Of a stretch of DNA of 53,408 bases, positions 36,084 through 51,250 are shown piece after piece. The notes beneath the pieces were generated by a model that saw only the letters and a list, made by a program, of their open reading frames with translations, was not told the origin of the DNA and did no database searches. Within the stretch, counting starts at the first letter, position 1; each line of letters starts with the position of its first letter. A program made the translations under genes and the position numbers. The stretch is taken from positions 26,550 through 79,957 of the forward strand of contig NW_003138322.1 of assembly GCF_000003605.2 (NCBI RefSeq). Reading direction: 5' to 3'. Source of the stretch: Saccoglossus kowalevskii. Lineage: Eukaryota > Hemichordata > Enteropneusta > Harrimaniidae.

Positions 36084-38305
36084 CAATAACAAATTAATGT
36101 AATAAATTCCTGGTATGCAATGAAAATCGATAATGTAACAACACGCAACGAATAGTGTAACAAAAATAGGCAACAGATTTTTTTCAACCGATAATTTTAC
36201 ACAAAATAACTTATAATATTTTTCTATTATCTTATAACACAACAAAATGACAACCGATAATGTAATAATATGTATAGCTGCAAAAGTGAATGCATTAAAA
36301 GTATTCGCATTTTCCAGAATGATACGGAATATGCTTTATTTTATAACATCCTATCAAAACATAAATTATTTGAATTTTTAGCGGCACTTTAATTAAAAAT
36401 ATTGTTGAAGTTCCCTTATACTTATATATATTAACTGCATATCCTCGTGTACATGGATTGGTTATGAGGTTGTCATTAAGTTTCGGCCTCCCAAGAAAAT
36501 ATAGAAGACCATTTTGAGAGGGTGTAAAAAGAGATTAAATTTTGTGAAACGACTGATCTTTTGAAAACTTTGTTGATATTGTATACACAACATCTATCGT
36601 GTGATATCGCCTCTTCACATACCCATACGTGCAGGTCTTATTGTAGTTGTAATGCCACACATTGGATTACATTTTTAATATAGTTTAAATAACTTCTTAT
36701 ATAGTTGCTATATAGAACGCATTCCTATATAGGATTGCGTTTTAATTGGAGTATAATTAAACTCAATTACAATGCAATACAAAGTAGAATGGCGTTTCAA
36801 TTAAGTTTAATTAAATAAAAGTTTAATATCCCGTGANNNNNNNNNNNNNNNNNNNNNNNNNNNNNNNNNNNNNNNNNNNNNNNNNNNNNNNNNNNNNNNN
36901 NNNNNNNNNNNNNNNNNNNNNNNNNNNNNNNNNNNNNNNNNNNNNNNNNNNNNNNNNNNNNNNNNNNNNNNNNNNNNNNNNNNNNNNNNNNNNNNNNNNN
37001 NNNNNNNNNNNNNNNNNNNNNNNNNGAAAATTTGACTTAAATTCGATTAAATATTAATATGAATTATGAAACATTGTGAGTCCCACTAGTGGGGCTCCTA
37101 TTGTACAAAAGGTTCCAATTTCTTGGTGTATATCCGGACCACTAGCTCCACTTCTACTTCTATACAAACACACTCAAGCTTGACCGTACATATAAGACGT
37201 AATAGAGGCGTGTCGGAATGTTTAATAGTTCTATTTTACTATAAATAAGCGGACATGTAATTGTATGTTACTACTAGTTACAATAATGTTTGTCTTTCTA
37301 AGACAGTAAATTGTACTCATGATATCGCACGTACAATGGAGGATGCGTGAATAACTTGCCACAATTTAGAAACCTGTATGCGAACAGCACAAAGTGTAAA
37401 TATTTCGGCGAGTGTTGAAATACTATCATTTCGGTTCTGTACGTATTTCAGTCAACATGCACAATAATATTGGGAGTTTGTTGCATATTGAAAGCAGAAT
37501 GAATCACCACTTGAAGAATTCGACACGGATTCGGGGTTAGACCACCACGGAAACAGACTCGGAACATGGCAGGTAAGAATACTAAAGCTACATTTTTAAA
37601 TTTGCAAATACAATTTTCGTGAGTGATCCGCTATGTAGTAATAAGAAACGCACTAGGGATTGTGTAAATGTTTGTGAAGATTAGATGGCGCACCATGTTT
37701 TAGCGTCACAGTATCACGTGATTTTGATTGACTTTAATGACAAAAATAATTTTCAATAAAGTTAAGGGGGCTCACCAATTCAAAAGTATGTGGAGGACGA
37801 CGCAACATTGCAATGTTTAACTTTACCCTATATTATCGTCTAATAATGTCTAAGTTAGAAATCTTCGTTTGTTCAACTATTGGGGATGTTCGTTTTTCGC
37901 CGATATTATCAATAATATTGACAATACTGTGTAAGTCACGATGCCATTTTAAACTGAAATACAGGGCAAATTGGGTAGCATACATAGCTCTCATTGCAAA
38001 GGTCACAATTTGATACAGAAATCCAGAAACAAAGGCAGCATCAATACCTCAAGCAATGCATTATGACAAGAAGTCAGCATTACCCAAAATGCATTTGCAT
38101 AAAGTAAACTCACACTTCAAACAATGATTCCAGATAACTATCAAAACATATATATATTTAACAAAGCAGAAAGTGACATTGTTTGAAATAGTATTACATA
38201 TAAAACCTAAACAATACATACAAAATAATGACAGAGACATAATGCTTTAATCGCATTGGGCAATCATGAACCGCCGGTATCTATTGAAATAAATACATCA
38301 TGTGG
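36084..38305 (-). mobile_element. Second copy of the iteron-bearing element, inverted, one end missing
   Basis: Read in inverse, 36084-36620 matches 34310-34900, 37140-37560 matches 33950-34320, 37561-37790 matches 33710-33930, and 37975-38305 matches 33365-33690. The iteron-rich end at 36125-36260 is present. At the far end the homology stops near 38305, short of the other iteron cluster. About 500 bases (36630-37140, including the assembly gap) and 37790-37970 have no counterpart in copy 1, so they are insertions here or deletions there. The homology gives a long imperfect palindrome with the first copy. Confidence 0.8.
36837..37025. other. Assembly gap (189 N)
   Basis: A run of N within copy 2 of the inverted element. 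A gap inside a long palindrome fits an assembly problem caused by the inverted repeat. Confidence 1.
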
Positions 38306-39257
38306 TGGTGTATGCAAATTTACATGAAATATTATTTTAATTATGATGTATTGACCAGATGAAATTATCATATAACAATAAACTATAATGTAAATGAAAA
38401 TGAATATAATATCAAGTGTTGTACGAGATGTGTATATGTATCAGGTTCTATACACTTAAATAAAAAAATATCGTAATATAACGTACTAGCAAAAGTCGGT
38501 GCGGTTTGAATGAGATGTCTAACATAGACAAACGTGGACGATGTAGATATCTATTAAAAATGAGGGAACGTACAATTTTGAGCAACTTTAGAAGTGGAAC
38601 AGAGGCTAATAAATTGTACGTTGGTAACCTTTGAACTCTTTTTTATATGAAAACCGATTTTGATGCATTTAGCAACATGCGATTCACTTCACACCGACGT
38701 GATATACTACCAAGGTAATGTAATATCCGCATCACCATACAAAGGGTCGTATATAACCACGTCGTCTGCAAATGTTGCATATAATAAATAAAAATTGTGA
38801 CAATGCATCTCGTACCGTTTAAGCGGGAAGGGGATCATAATATATTCTTTTCAAACAATCTGTCCACAAAAAGCGATATTGGTAGCCAGGAAAATTAAGG
38901 AGTTAAAATAGGAGTCGTGGCGCGACACAAGAACAGAAAAGCTACCACCACAAGGTAACCCATGTCAAATAAGCAGTAAATATGCATACACGATCATGTG
39001 ATATGCTAATTACAATTTTTTCAGTTTTCTAAACGACACCCGGTTAATTTAGTAGTTTTGTAGGCTTATTAACAGCATGCAGTTTCGTATTGTGCATGAT
39101 TGCAAAAAAAAAACTTTTTAGTTTAGTTGCCTATTGAAACAGAAATTAATATACTCTTCAAATATATATTTTGACATCTAACATGTGGAATCTAATTTTT
39201 GGCCAACGTAATAACCCCCGTGTGGACAAAAAGTGGAGAAATACTAATATTTAATGG
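38306..39257. other. Intergenic DNA, nothing recognised
   Basis: No gene, RNA or clear repeat that I can support. Confidence 0.35.
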
Positions 39258-39259
39258 TA

Positions 39260-39654
39260 ATGCCCCTGACCCACTTCTAGTTGTCAGATCTAGATGAAAT
39301 TTTGCATGTGTAATGATTTACATGGGGTTTATGGGGTAGCTGCAAAAATCAGCTCTGAACTAATTGTGGTTTATGATTTACAGGTTTTTGATTTACACGT
39401 AGTTCTTTTGTATTTGAAAGGACGCACACCAAAGGAGACTTTTAATTTAATGAAAGAAACTTATGTCCCATTATATGACCTTGTAAAACGCTGGCATCGT
39501 GAATTCAACCTGGAGTGTTCTACAAAAACGAAGTCCAGAGCGGCATCAAACGATGTGATAAATGCATAACTCTGGGTGGTTCCTATGTAGAGAAAGACTA
39601 ATAACTGTGCCAAGTTTCATTAATCTCCTGCTATCGGAAATGGGTCAGGGGCAT
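39260..39654 (+). mobile_element. Mariner/Tc1-type MITE with TA target duplication
   Basis: Perfect inverted ends atgcccctgaccca and tgggtcaggggcat (39260-39273 and 39641-39654), each flanked by TA, the target duplication expected for Tc1/mariner elements. At 395 bp it is far too short for a full element (about 1.3 kb). It keeps a piece of transposase-like coding sequence, so it looks like an internally deleted derivative and not a de novo MITE. Confidence 0.85.
39294..39569 (+). pseudogene. Mariner-like transposase N-terminal fragment
   Basis: A 91-codon frame inside the MITE. Residues about 40-72 (YLKGRTPKETFNLMKETY...YDLVKRWHREF) match the helix-turn-helix region of mariner-type transposases, which bind the terminal repeats: a 'KG.s.kE....mke.yg...s...V..W..eFk' pattern. 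The DDE/D catalytic domain is absent. With an intact ATG and stop and about the size of a DNA-binding domain alone, it could in principle act as a repressor, but simple decay is more likely. Confidence 0.65.
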
Positions 39655-42600
39655 TACATATTGAACGCCCCTCGTAGGTTCCGATAACAAATTGACGGTC
39701 TCCTGGTGATTCCATCTGTCTGTGGTGCTGTTAGTCGCTCAAATGTTCAGTTTTTTTGTATTTTAACCCTTTACTTGATCAATGGCCACCAATAAAACTA
39801 AAGGGTATTTGTGTAACAAAGCCAGCTCAATCTACCAACCAAGTTCATCAATATTGTAAGAGTATTGAAGCTCAAGCACTGAGCTCGTTACCCCCACGCC
39901 GCCGTGTCGTTTCGCATCGACGCGTCGGATAATATGTACAAATCCTCTGTGTGTGTTTTTCACTGTTTAAACAATCGCCTTACAAACCCCTAAGTTCATC
40001 TACTGAATAGTGAGAATTTCGTCGCAATTCGACTAAATTTAATACGTTTTTTTCTTATGAGTATGTTACAACAAAAATGATACCACTATGTCGGTGTCTA
40101 GTGGCTTATGTCTGTATGTATTATAAAGCTTTGATATTCTTTTCTAAACACGCAAACACAAAATCTGTGTTTATTATTATTTTACGAAAAGACGAAATCA
40201 TTCTCAGTGTTGAATATGAAACAATTGCAGACACTAACATAACATACATAGTAATGCTTTTGAAAATGTTAAATACGAACGTACCACCGTCACCGACACA
40301 AATATGATTATGTTAGCATGTTTGTATTTTCAGAATGCTACGCTTTACAGACACTTGCTCTCACGTAGTAATATCAGGATTGTTTTATAAAAAAAATAAT
40401 ACTACAAATATACTTACATGTCAACAGAATGACCGTCAATACTTGTACTTTGAAGTATAATAATAAAACATAAATTCCAACAACATACGTATGTAAATCC
40501 CATGTAACTCCGGTTTAATTGCACAGCTTGTTGTTCATTAAATCTTTGTATTATATGTGTTACTACTATTAGTCGTTCAACTGTTTTTATCGTTTCGTTG
40601 AAAATGTGCGCAACCATCGAAATAGTTACTTGAGTGTCAACATATGCGCGTGATAACCAGTAATTATATGACCTAAATAAGGGTGATACTGATTCAAAGT
40701 CTGCGTGTTTTCAATGGATGTGACTTTTTCTAGTGTTTTGTAACGGTTGTACTATTCACAATCTGCCGTTTAAAAATTCTATAAATGAAAGAAATATGTC
40801 TCTCCATGACATTTTCTCTCTACAAATGTATTTGTTTCATTTGTGACAGTGTGCCGTCAAAGCAGATATGACGCGCCACAGACACGCACAGATTTGCTGT
40901 GCTAATTTACTGGAGCGTCATAAACCACTACAATAAACTGATAAGTTTCAAGATTAATATTAGGTGTTTACACATTACATTGCTAACACTAGACTAGGAA
41001 CATTTTATAAACTTAAAATATACGATTTTGAAAACCATTACATAATTGTTCTAGAATATTATCCATCTTTTGTTTTACCCATGGTGACATTGTGCTGTAT
41101 GAAATAACGCTGCCTAATACAAGATACTTTAAGGGTGTGAACCCAACATATTTATAATATAATATATAATAAGTCATGGACTCAACCGACACATTCGCAA
41201 CTGGGATTCGTAGAATTAATTAAAATGTTAATTCAGGAATTCCACACAATATATCATACTGGTAAATACTGGTTAAAAACTATTTTTTTATGCTACTCCC
41301 TTTTGGGTAATGGTAACTCCCTCTCTTACAACTGGAATATAAGTTACTATACGTGTTGCTGATAAAGGAATATTAGGACATTGATGGATATAGTAACTGA
41401 TTGCTAAGAGAGCTAGTTTGGTTACAGTCTCTAACTAATTTCACTGCGGGTTGCAGTACAGAAAATCCCAAATGCCCGGCAACGCGATAACATCATCAAA
41501 GTATAATGTTTTAACAACAGCTTGCGAGCATCGGTGACAGCCACACAGAAATATTAATTATGCTTAGTGAAAATGCTAAAAATGTGGAAAGCTCATGGTG
41601 TCCTATTTTATCATAATCAGACGAACACTACATGGATTCATTCATTACCCCTGTGACCAGAGTAATACTACTATGTTCAATGTAGATGAACGTGTAACTG
41701 TCAAGTTACGTAAACGGTAAAATCATTTTACATTGATGCCTTTTGTTAAAAGTTATTTCTATCGCTGTTGACGTCAACCCTGTACATAAAGAATGTCAAC
41801 AATATATGTGTCGCTCTAAGCTGTCTCGCAAAGCTTACATATACACATATTCATAACGTTGTATTTTCATTTGATAATTCATATGATTTACATTTTACAC
41901 AATTACATATACGATATTTATTGTTGTTACGTCAACAATTTGTTGCTGCCAATATATCAGACCGATTGTCATTATATTTGAACATACACCGCTTTTTTCT
42001 AGAGCCTTACCTACCTTTCTTACCTGGTGTATAACAACGTGTTATAGAAAACAAAGGCAGTCACTACTGTCCTTGCTGGGACTGGAGCACGTGGTAATTG
42101 TTGTTTCCAGTCTTTGGATGGCTTGATCAGTTTCGGTCAAAAACCTTGATGACATCTTCCATTGATGAGTTACTGATATGTAACAGTACCTTCAAAGCAT
42201 AGCGATGTAGTTTTTCCTGTCAGAAAATGAAGTATCATCAACAGCCGGAGAGCATCCGAAATAGCACAACGAAATATTATCTGTTGAGTTAAGTGTTAAA
42301 AGTGAAAACAGTTGGACTAACAGCTCCAAATCTTAATATAAACATGTATGAAGTACTTTGGCTTTGGTGTTGTAAAATTACACATTAGTGAACCAATATA
42401 TTTCAATGTTTAAGAAGGAAAAATGAGTCGCGAGGCTACTTCATGTCTCTTACGCCCCTCACAGGTAATTTAACAAGAGCAAAAGTTCTATCTCTGGTAT
42501 GTCGATATACGGTAGCATGTTTTTTATTAAATTGAATATATGCTTCTTTTTTAAGGTTTCGGTAATTGCGAAACCCCTCAAAGATCTGACCCGATGTCCA

Positions 42601-43658
42601 TATAAACCAAGTTCAAATCTCTTTTAAGCTACATCCAATCACAGCTGACCTTTTATATTTGCCGAAGGCGCGCTCATTGAAAAAAAAAATAACAAACTAT
42701 TGTACTAGTGTATGACAAAAACAGATTGTGTTGTATGGCGTTATTTTTTTTTTTTTTTTGAAAACAAGTGAGAAGTTCGGGTTGCGCCAATAAATTGATG
42801 AGAAACTGTTTTATGTTTATGATTGCTCCACTCCAAAATGTCCCACCACCACGAAAATGATATCAAATGTAGCTGAGCTGTGAGAAAGTGTCAGTTTCTC
42901 GCTCTAGTGTCATTTGTTTGCAGTTCACTTTTCAGATTGGCAAACTCTTAGAGGAATCTTCCTGTATCTTATATTTATTGAATATTCATTTCATTTCATA
43001 CACATATGTGTACACTTCCTGACATACAGTTCGCCAGCCAAGGTTCGTTTATTCAGTCACCGCCTCATAATTCTGAGGCTTCTACTTTACACAAAACACT
43101 GTATAATTATAATGTAAAACAAATCAGCTTAATCCCTTATAAAAAGTTATCGAAATTATGTTGATACATTTAGATAAATATTTGGTATTTACAGTTAGAG
43201 CTTCAATGTCGTAGACGATATTTTGGTCACCTGATAAAAAATGTTCTGATCTTTTTACATTGGTAGAATCCAAATTTATTTGAGTGTTGTTTTGTATCTG
43301 TCTCTGATCACTGCCGCCACCAGGCGCGCTGTATAATGGATTAACTAAATCAGTCAGTAAGGATTTCGTTGATATCTCGTTATATATGCGTTGGTTTACA
43401 TGCATGTGGCGATGGTTTAAGTAATACGAAATAAGATGTATGTAATAAAAACAATTACAACATAATAAAAATATATAGTAAATAATAAATTGAGTTCAAT
43501 TCACGCCATCAGATTTTCATCAGATTGTTTGGAGTATGCCTTCAACTAAAGTAGCTAAAGTAACAATGAAGCACCATGGTAGATATATTTTCATCTAAAT
43601 TTGGTTGATTATTTACTCCCCTTATGATTATTATGTATTACTTTATAAATTATAATTA
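39655..43658. other. Long intergenic stretch, one weak exon candidate
   Basis: No gene I can name. A minus-strand frame at 43124-43405 stays open upstream of its Met too and has a polar, Asn/Ser/Gln-rich composition like a Golgi enzyme stem, but lacks a domain and a good donor site. Poly-T and poly-A runs occur near 42680-42760. The frames 40077-40307 and 41768-42034 are unrecognised. Confidence 0.3.
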
Positions 43659-44655
43659 AAATTGGTCGAAGTAGTTTACGAGACTAGAATGGTTTATTAC
43701 ACTTGCGGTCGGCCATTTTATATCAAATCACACAAATACACATTCTTGCCACAGTCGATTAGTCCCATATCAAAGGACTTGGCAGTATAAAACCGCGAGT
43801 CACCAGTTGCCATAATGCTTCATCAGTTTTGCGTTGGGACGTAAGGGCGCCACAGGCAAAACATGTAATACCGCATGTTTGTTGTCTCAAAATATATCGT
43901 CTAATGCCGAACTTAACCACGCGTTAAAATCAAGTTTATAAGTATTGGAAAAAAATCTCGACATTGGTAAAATGCGCTCATAGGTACGATACTAGATTGG
44001 ACGAAACATTCAACGATATCGCACAGTAGACACCAGGAGTATACGTATACAACAGGATCTTTTGAAACAACAACTATCCAGTATCTAAGCACTATCCTCT
44101 AGTTTTGAGCAGTCTTTTACATATTATTTGGTTTGTGGTTTGTATCGGGGATTTTAACCCGGAAGTTTCTTATGAAACAACACAGAAAACTCATAAATAA
44201 TATTTATAACCATAGACAATGTCACATATTTTTAACCAGCATGAAAATAGATAATTCGTTGAATTCATATTAACCATACGAAAATTAGGTGATTTGAATG
44301 TGAATAATTTTAAGCAACTTAAAGTCCCAGCCAAATTTGCCAAAAATTGACTATTTGTTTTTAAATAATCAGACCTATTGATGTGAAGATTACTAGAGAA
44401 TAGTGCTTATTACCAATGTCGAGATTTTTTTCCAATACTTATAAACTGATTTTGAAGCGTGATTAAGTTCGACATTAGACGATATATTTTGAGACAACAA
44501 ACATGCGGTATTACATTTTTGTCTGTGGCGCCCTTACGTCCCAATGCAAGGCTGATGAAACATTACGGCAACTGGCAGTGGTGACTCACGATTTTATACA
44601 GCCGACTGCAAGTGTCATAAACCATTCTAGTCTCGTAAACTACTTCGACCAATTT
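43659..44655. mobile_element. Foldback element with about 250-300 bp inverted arms
   Basis: 43661-43975 and 44411-44653 are inverse copies. Landmarks are attggtcgaagtagtttacg, 'ttgggacgtaagggcgccac', 'ataccgcatgtttgttgtct' and 'ctcgacattggta'. The left arm has an extra stretch of about 60 bases (about 43730-43790, 'ttgccacagtcgattagtcc...'). The 435-base centre has no ORF. The structure is that of a large non-autonomous foldback element; ends and target duplication are not clear. Confidence 0.85.
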
Positions 44656-45564
44656 AGTACAAGACAACATAATTATTATTTATGCACATTGATTTATTTT
44701 CTGATTTTTTAATGATAAGTGACTATTTTTGCCATCACAAAATAACAGAAAAACAAAATTTTAACATGGCATAGACCATGCCTAATGCCATTCGAGACTG
44801 GTATGAACACGCATATTGGATACCACTACACGTGAGTTTAATTCCGACTGATGTCCTAGATGGTCGATTCACATGTGTTTTCAGCCATTTCATCCCTGGG
44901 GTGGGGCAACAAACATACTTGTTTAAATTACATTGTGTCGAATTGGTCTATTTGTGGATTATACAATTTTGTAAATATATGAGTTGTCTATTTGGATACC
45001 TGGATGTCTTATTATACGTAGATATCTCATTGCTTCTTTTAATATTTGTTCTTCCCATCTGATAAAGCTAATTACTTGTGTAATTGGCCCATTTAGTGCT
45101 CCTGAACTGCTTTAATTAATTTTATTCATCTACTAAAGGCTGCGATTGATTGACGCCAATATATTAATTGGCGATCTGCATAACACTGTCCTAATTTGCA
45201 GTCAAGATGTTTGTCGGTTATAAACGTCTGTGAAGTTTTCAAAGCCAGGTGTATTGTTCTAAATAGGTTTGTGTACACCACATTTTCAATGAGAAACATT
45301 TAGACATGTCATGGGATCTTGGTGCAATCCATACATCATATGCTATTATATACAAACAATATATAAGTAGCATAACATTTGCATAATGAAATGTGCATAT
45401 AACAATTTATCTACTCCAATAGTATAAATCTTTGTTTTCGAAACATCGTAAATAAAGAATAGCAACTATATGAATATTATTATTTTATGGGAGTACATTA
45501 TATGTATAATTTTATAAGTTGTAAAAGTTGAATTACAAAATGAGTGTAGTTGTATATATATATA
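44656..45564. other. Intergenic DNA, nothing recognised
   Basis: 3' flank of the second WSCD-type gene. A plus-strand frame at 44778-45062 is open for 94 codons and hydrophobic at its end but shows no family features. Confidence 0.35.
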
Positions 45565-47984
<2,420 letters not shown>

Positions 47985-48854
47985 CACCACTGCCTACACA
48001 AGAAGATAATGATTATGTGTGAGACATCCGATGAATCAGCATAATTATTATTGCTCAGTGTTTTTCGTATAGGGCAAATCTACATATAATGTAAGTGTAT
48101 ATAGATATGTGAATGAACCCTGATACAAAACCGTGACAAATCATTATGACCAACCTACCTGTATATACCATGTGACTCGACAGACAGTGTTCATTTAGTG
48201 ATAATGATATGCACAAGTGTAAGATCCGTGCATAATGTGTTTGGACACGGCGGCTTTTACTAATCAGATTGCTACGAGTGCCTAGCTCCTATCGTAGTGT
48301 TTGCCTTAATCTATTGGGATTACCGTGTGTAAAATTGTCAATCAGGAATCAGCTGCAAGACAAACCAAAATTAAACCACTAAATTGTTGTTGCCATGGTA
48401 ACAAGTTAGTATATATTATCATTGTACTTTAGGGATTGATGAACAATAAATTTATGCAACATAGAAAGTACTTATCCAAATAATTGATATTACAAGCCTT
48501 GTAAAAAATGGTGGGACCATCTATGACACAACTTCTGTCTTATAGGCAGAAATATTGATTCTTGTTAACCTTTGTGACGAGAATCAGATGTAGGGAAATC
48601 CAGGCCAAACAATAAAACTACTGAAACATTTATAAATAGGATAAAAACAGAACAATTATTAATTAATAAACTGAAAATTTCACCACATTTCAACAAAATA
48701 TAATAATTAATTTAATTTAATCAGTCAGTTACTTGGTGATGTGTGCTCCAAAACCAACTTTTCTAACTGCCGCAATAAAACATCCATAATTACAAACAAA
48801 TAAACAGTTATTCGAATATATCACTTTATAGAGGGCGCTATTGCTATGCGAGTC
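47985..48854. other. Upstream region of the second WSCD-type gene
   Basis: No gene seen. This should include the promoter. A 'tatagagggcgctat' word at about 48830 also occurs at about 11415, which may mark a dispersed repeat. Confidence 0.35.
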
Positions 48855-49034
48855 AGGTCTGCAACCGGGTCTGAAATTACAAAATTTAATATAGATGGAT
48901 TTATTTTAATATATTGCCTATTTCCATTGGAAAATCGGATATAAATATTTATGCATTTGGTGCTTTATTATTTGACTAGAAAGGTTTAACTAAATTAACC
49001 ATACTTATATGTTTAAATAGTGATTCCGTGCAGC
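48855..49034 (+). repeat. Dispersed repeat T, copy 1
   Basis: Starts with 'gggtctgaaattacaaaattt' type sequence and ends with 'aaatagtgattccgtgcagctaataat'. Related copies in the same orientation are at about 50420-50540 and 51045-51250, roughly 0.6-1.5 kb apart. Non-coding. Confidence 0.6.
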
Positions 49035-49150
49035 TAATAATATGAAGTTATTTACGAGAATACCTCAAAGTATGCACGAAGACAGTACAGCTGGCGTACT
49101 GTCTGAGTGCATACTTTGAGGTATCTTCGTAATAACCTTATTATTATACA
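49035..49150. repeat. Near-perfect hairpin, pre-miRNA-like or short foldback
   Basis: 49045-49088 pairs with 49096-49139: the central stem acctcaaagtatgcac / gtgcatactttgaggt is perfect, and gacagtac / gtactgtc closes a 7-nt loop (agctggc). Small internal mismatches occur at 'cgaa/ctca' and 'cgagaa/cgaaga'. AT-rich pairing (taataata) extends the stem to about 55 nt per side. Size and mismatch pattern are those of a microRNA precursor, but young foldback elements can look the same. It immediately follows repeat T, which tempers the miRNA reading. Confidence 0.8.
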
Positions 49151-50419
49151 TCTTTTCCTTCCAAGGATACATCATGGGAATGCCGAAATCCAAAATGTTT
49201 AGAACAGAATCCGCGAACTTCTTTGTGTGGAGTCCGGTCAAACCCCTTGGCAGCCATGTTTTTTTTTATTATTAGAAGACGCATACGCTCGTAATAATTC
49301 CATATTTGGAATTCACATTTCCTTATATGGTAGCATGAAAATGCCCCGTAAAATACCGCAAAATTACGGCACGCTGTAACTTACGTTACGGTGACAGATG
49401 TATAATAATACTGTCACCGAATTATTGTTTGCAAAAAAAAAATGGTTGTTCAGATAAAAATTATCTTATAAGACGATTCAGACTAAATTTGTTTGAAAAT
49501 TTGTTATTTTATGTACGTTGTGAAGTATGACAAAAAATAACGCAGATTATAATTGTACGAGAAAAACAGAAATACTTTACCCAAAAACTGAAAGAGGTAA
49601 CGAAGCAAACGAAACATTCATGTTATTGTTGTTGTTGTTTTTTATTTCATTTGGGTTCAGTCGTCAAGGGTGTACATAGAGGTGCATGTTCAACTGAACA
49701 TTATTCATAATTATGTATGGTTAGTCAATAAGCAAGCATGGGAATGCGCATCTAAAACAACACAAAAAGGTACAATTTATACAACACATAATACTTTACT
49801 CACCAAGTGTATTAGTTATGACTGTGAAAAGATCTGTGGTATCTGTATTGTATGCGTACACAACTCGAACACTGATTACCAAGTATCAATCGCAGATATT
49901 CACCACAATGAGAATCAACGATGTAAATAAAATGCAGTACATTTAATTGTGTCGATTCATGTTCACGATTAATAAATAACATATGTGACTTATTTTCACT
50001 AGGCGCGTTCCAGCGCTTAATTAAAAAGAAAAACATATAGCTTTTTTATCGCAGATGGCTGTTATATTATACAAATATTCACCCGGCCACGTTGGATATA
50101 CAGATCTGTTGACCCGAAAAAACATTGTTTTGCCTCGGTCAACAAATGTCATCCGAGGGTCGAAAAATATGTCGCTGTTATATTCCAATTACTCTGGCAT
50201 AGGTATGATGAGTTAACAGACATATTAGGCCACCGGTATATCATAAACAGAGAAACAAATTCAAAGAGTAGAACTCTGATATATGACACCACATATAATC
50301 ACTTCATCAGTAATACCAACAATAATACCAATGACATTGCAATACTTTATAACGTAACTTCATAATTATCTGTGCTTCAACAAACATGTATACCAATATC
50401 AAATGTTGTTTGTGTGAGT

Positions 50420-50540
50420 AAGGTCTGAAATTACAAAACTACATTATTTCAGGAGATAAAAAAACTTTATTGTTAATTTTATTTTGGGTTTAAATAGTTG
50501 ACTCCATGTAGTTTATATTATTACATATAACAAAATTGAA
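50420..50540 (+). repeat. Dispersed repeat T, copy 2
   Basis: Shares 'aggtctgaaattacaaaact' and 'gtttaaatagttgactccat' followed by 'gtagtttatatt' with the copies at 48855 and 51045; shorter and more diverged. Confidence 0.5.
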
Positions 50541-51044
50541 ACTACTAACAATGCCACTGAATATTGGTGAGTCTTAGTCACAGTGAACTGCCATAAACAT
50601 AAACATAAACGGATTAGATGTCCTTTGGTCACGTGACATATTTGATTGCCGACTACGCAAGATAATATAAGTGCATTTGATAATTTACAATTTGAATATC
50701 CAGTATCCATTATCACTCCCGAGCATTCACCACAATCGATACTAAGTGTATATCATCAGAAATCTAACGAGGTCCACCCAGATTAAGATATAAAATAAAA
50801 TAAAATGAATGTCTGTATTTACTGTGCCGCCCATCATTAATACAAAAAAACTGAAGGTTCAGCAGTTGTTACTCGAGATGAATTGAAAAATGTCCTGAAC
50901 AAATTTTACTTAATCAGGATATAGTATAATTGTTGTATATGATTTCGCAACATTGCCAACTGCTGTAGAAAAAGTATCCCTCAAATATTTCATATTTTTT
51001 AACGCAACTCCGTAAACATTTGGACGTAAACAAGCAGTCAGACA

Positions 51045-51250
51045 AGTCTGGAATTACAGGTCTGAAATTACAGCATTTCATTTAAATAGACTTAGTTTAA
51101 TATTTTACTTGATTTTATTCAAAAAGCCGATTACAAGTAATTAAACCAGCAATTTTATTATTTCATTATGCAGATCAAACTAGGTAAACTAACTATAGTT
51201 GGTGTTTAATTCGTTGATTCCGTGCAGTTGATATTGTGACACATTGCCTG
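51045..51250 (+). repeat. Dispersed repeat T, copy 3
   Basis: Shares 'aggtctgaaattacag', 'tttaat.ttttacttgatttt' and 'gttgattccgtgcagttgat' with the other copies. The first words appear twice in a row here (51047 and 51059). Confidence 0.55.

Noticed and set aside
36833..37057. 74-codon ORF made mostly of X
   Set aside because: It spans the run of N bases and has no meaning.
44778..45062. 94-codon plus-strand ORF beginning MPNAIRDW
   Set aside because: Reminiscent of a LINE C-terminus at its first few residues only; the remainder is hydrophobic and unrelated.
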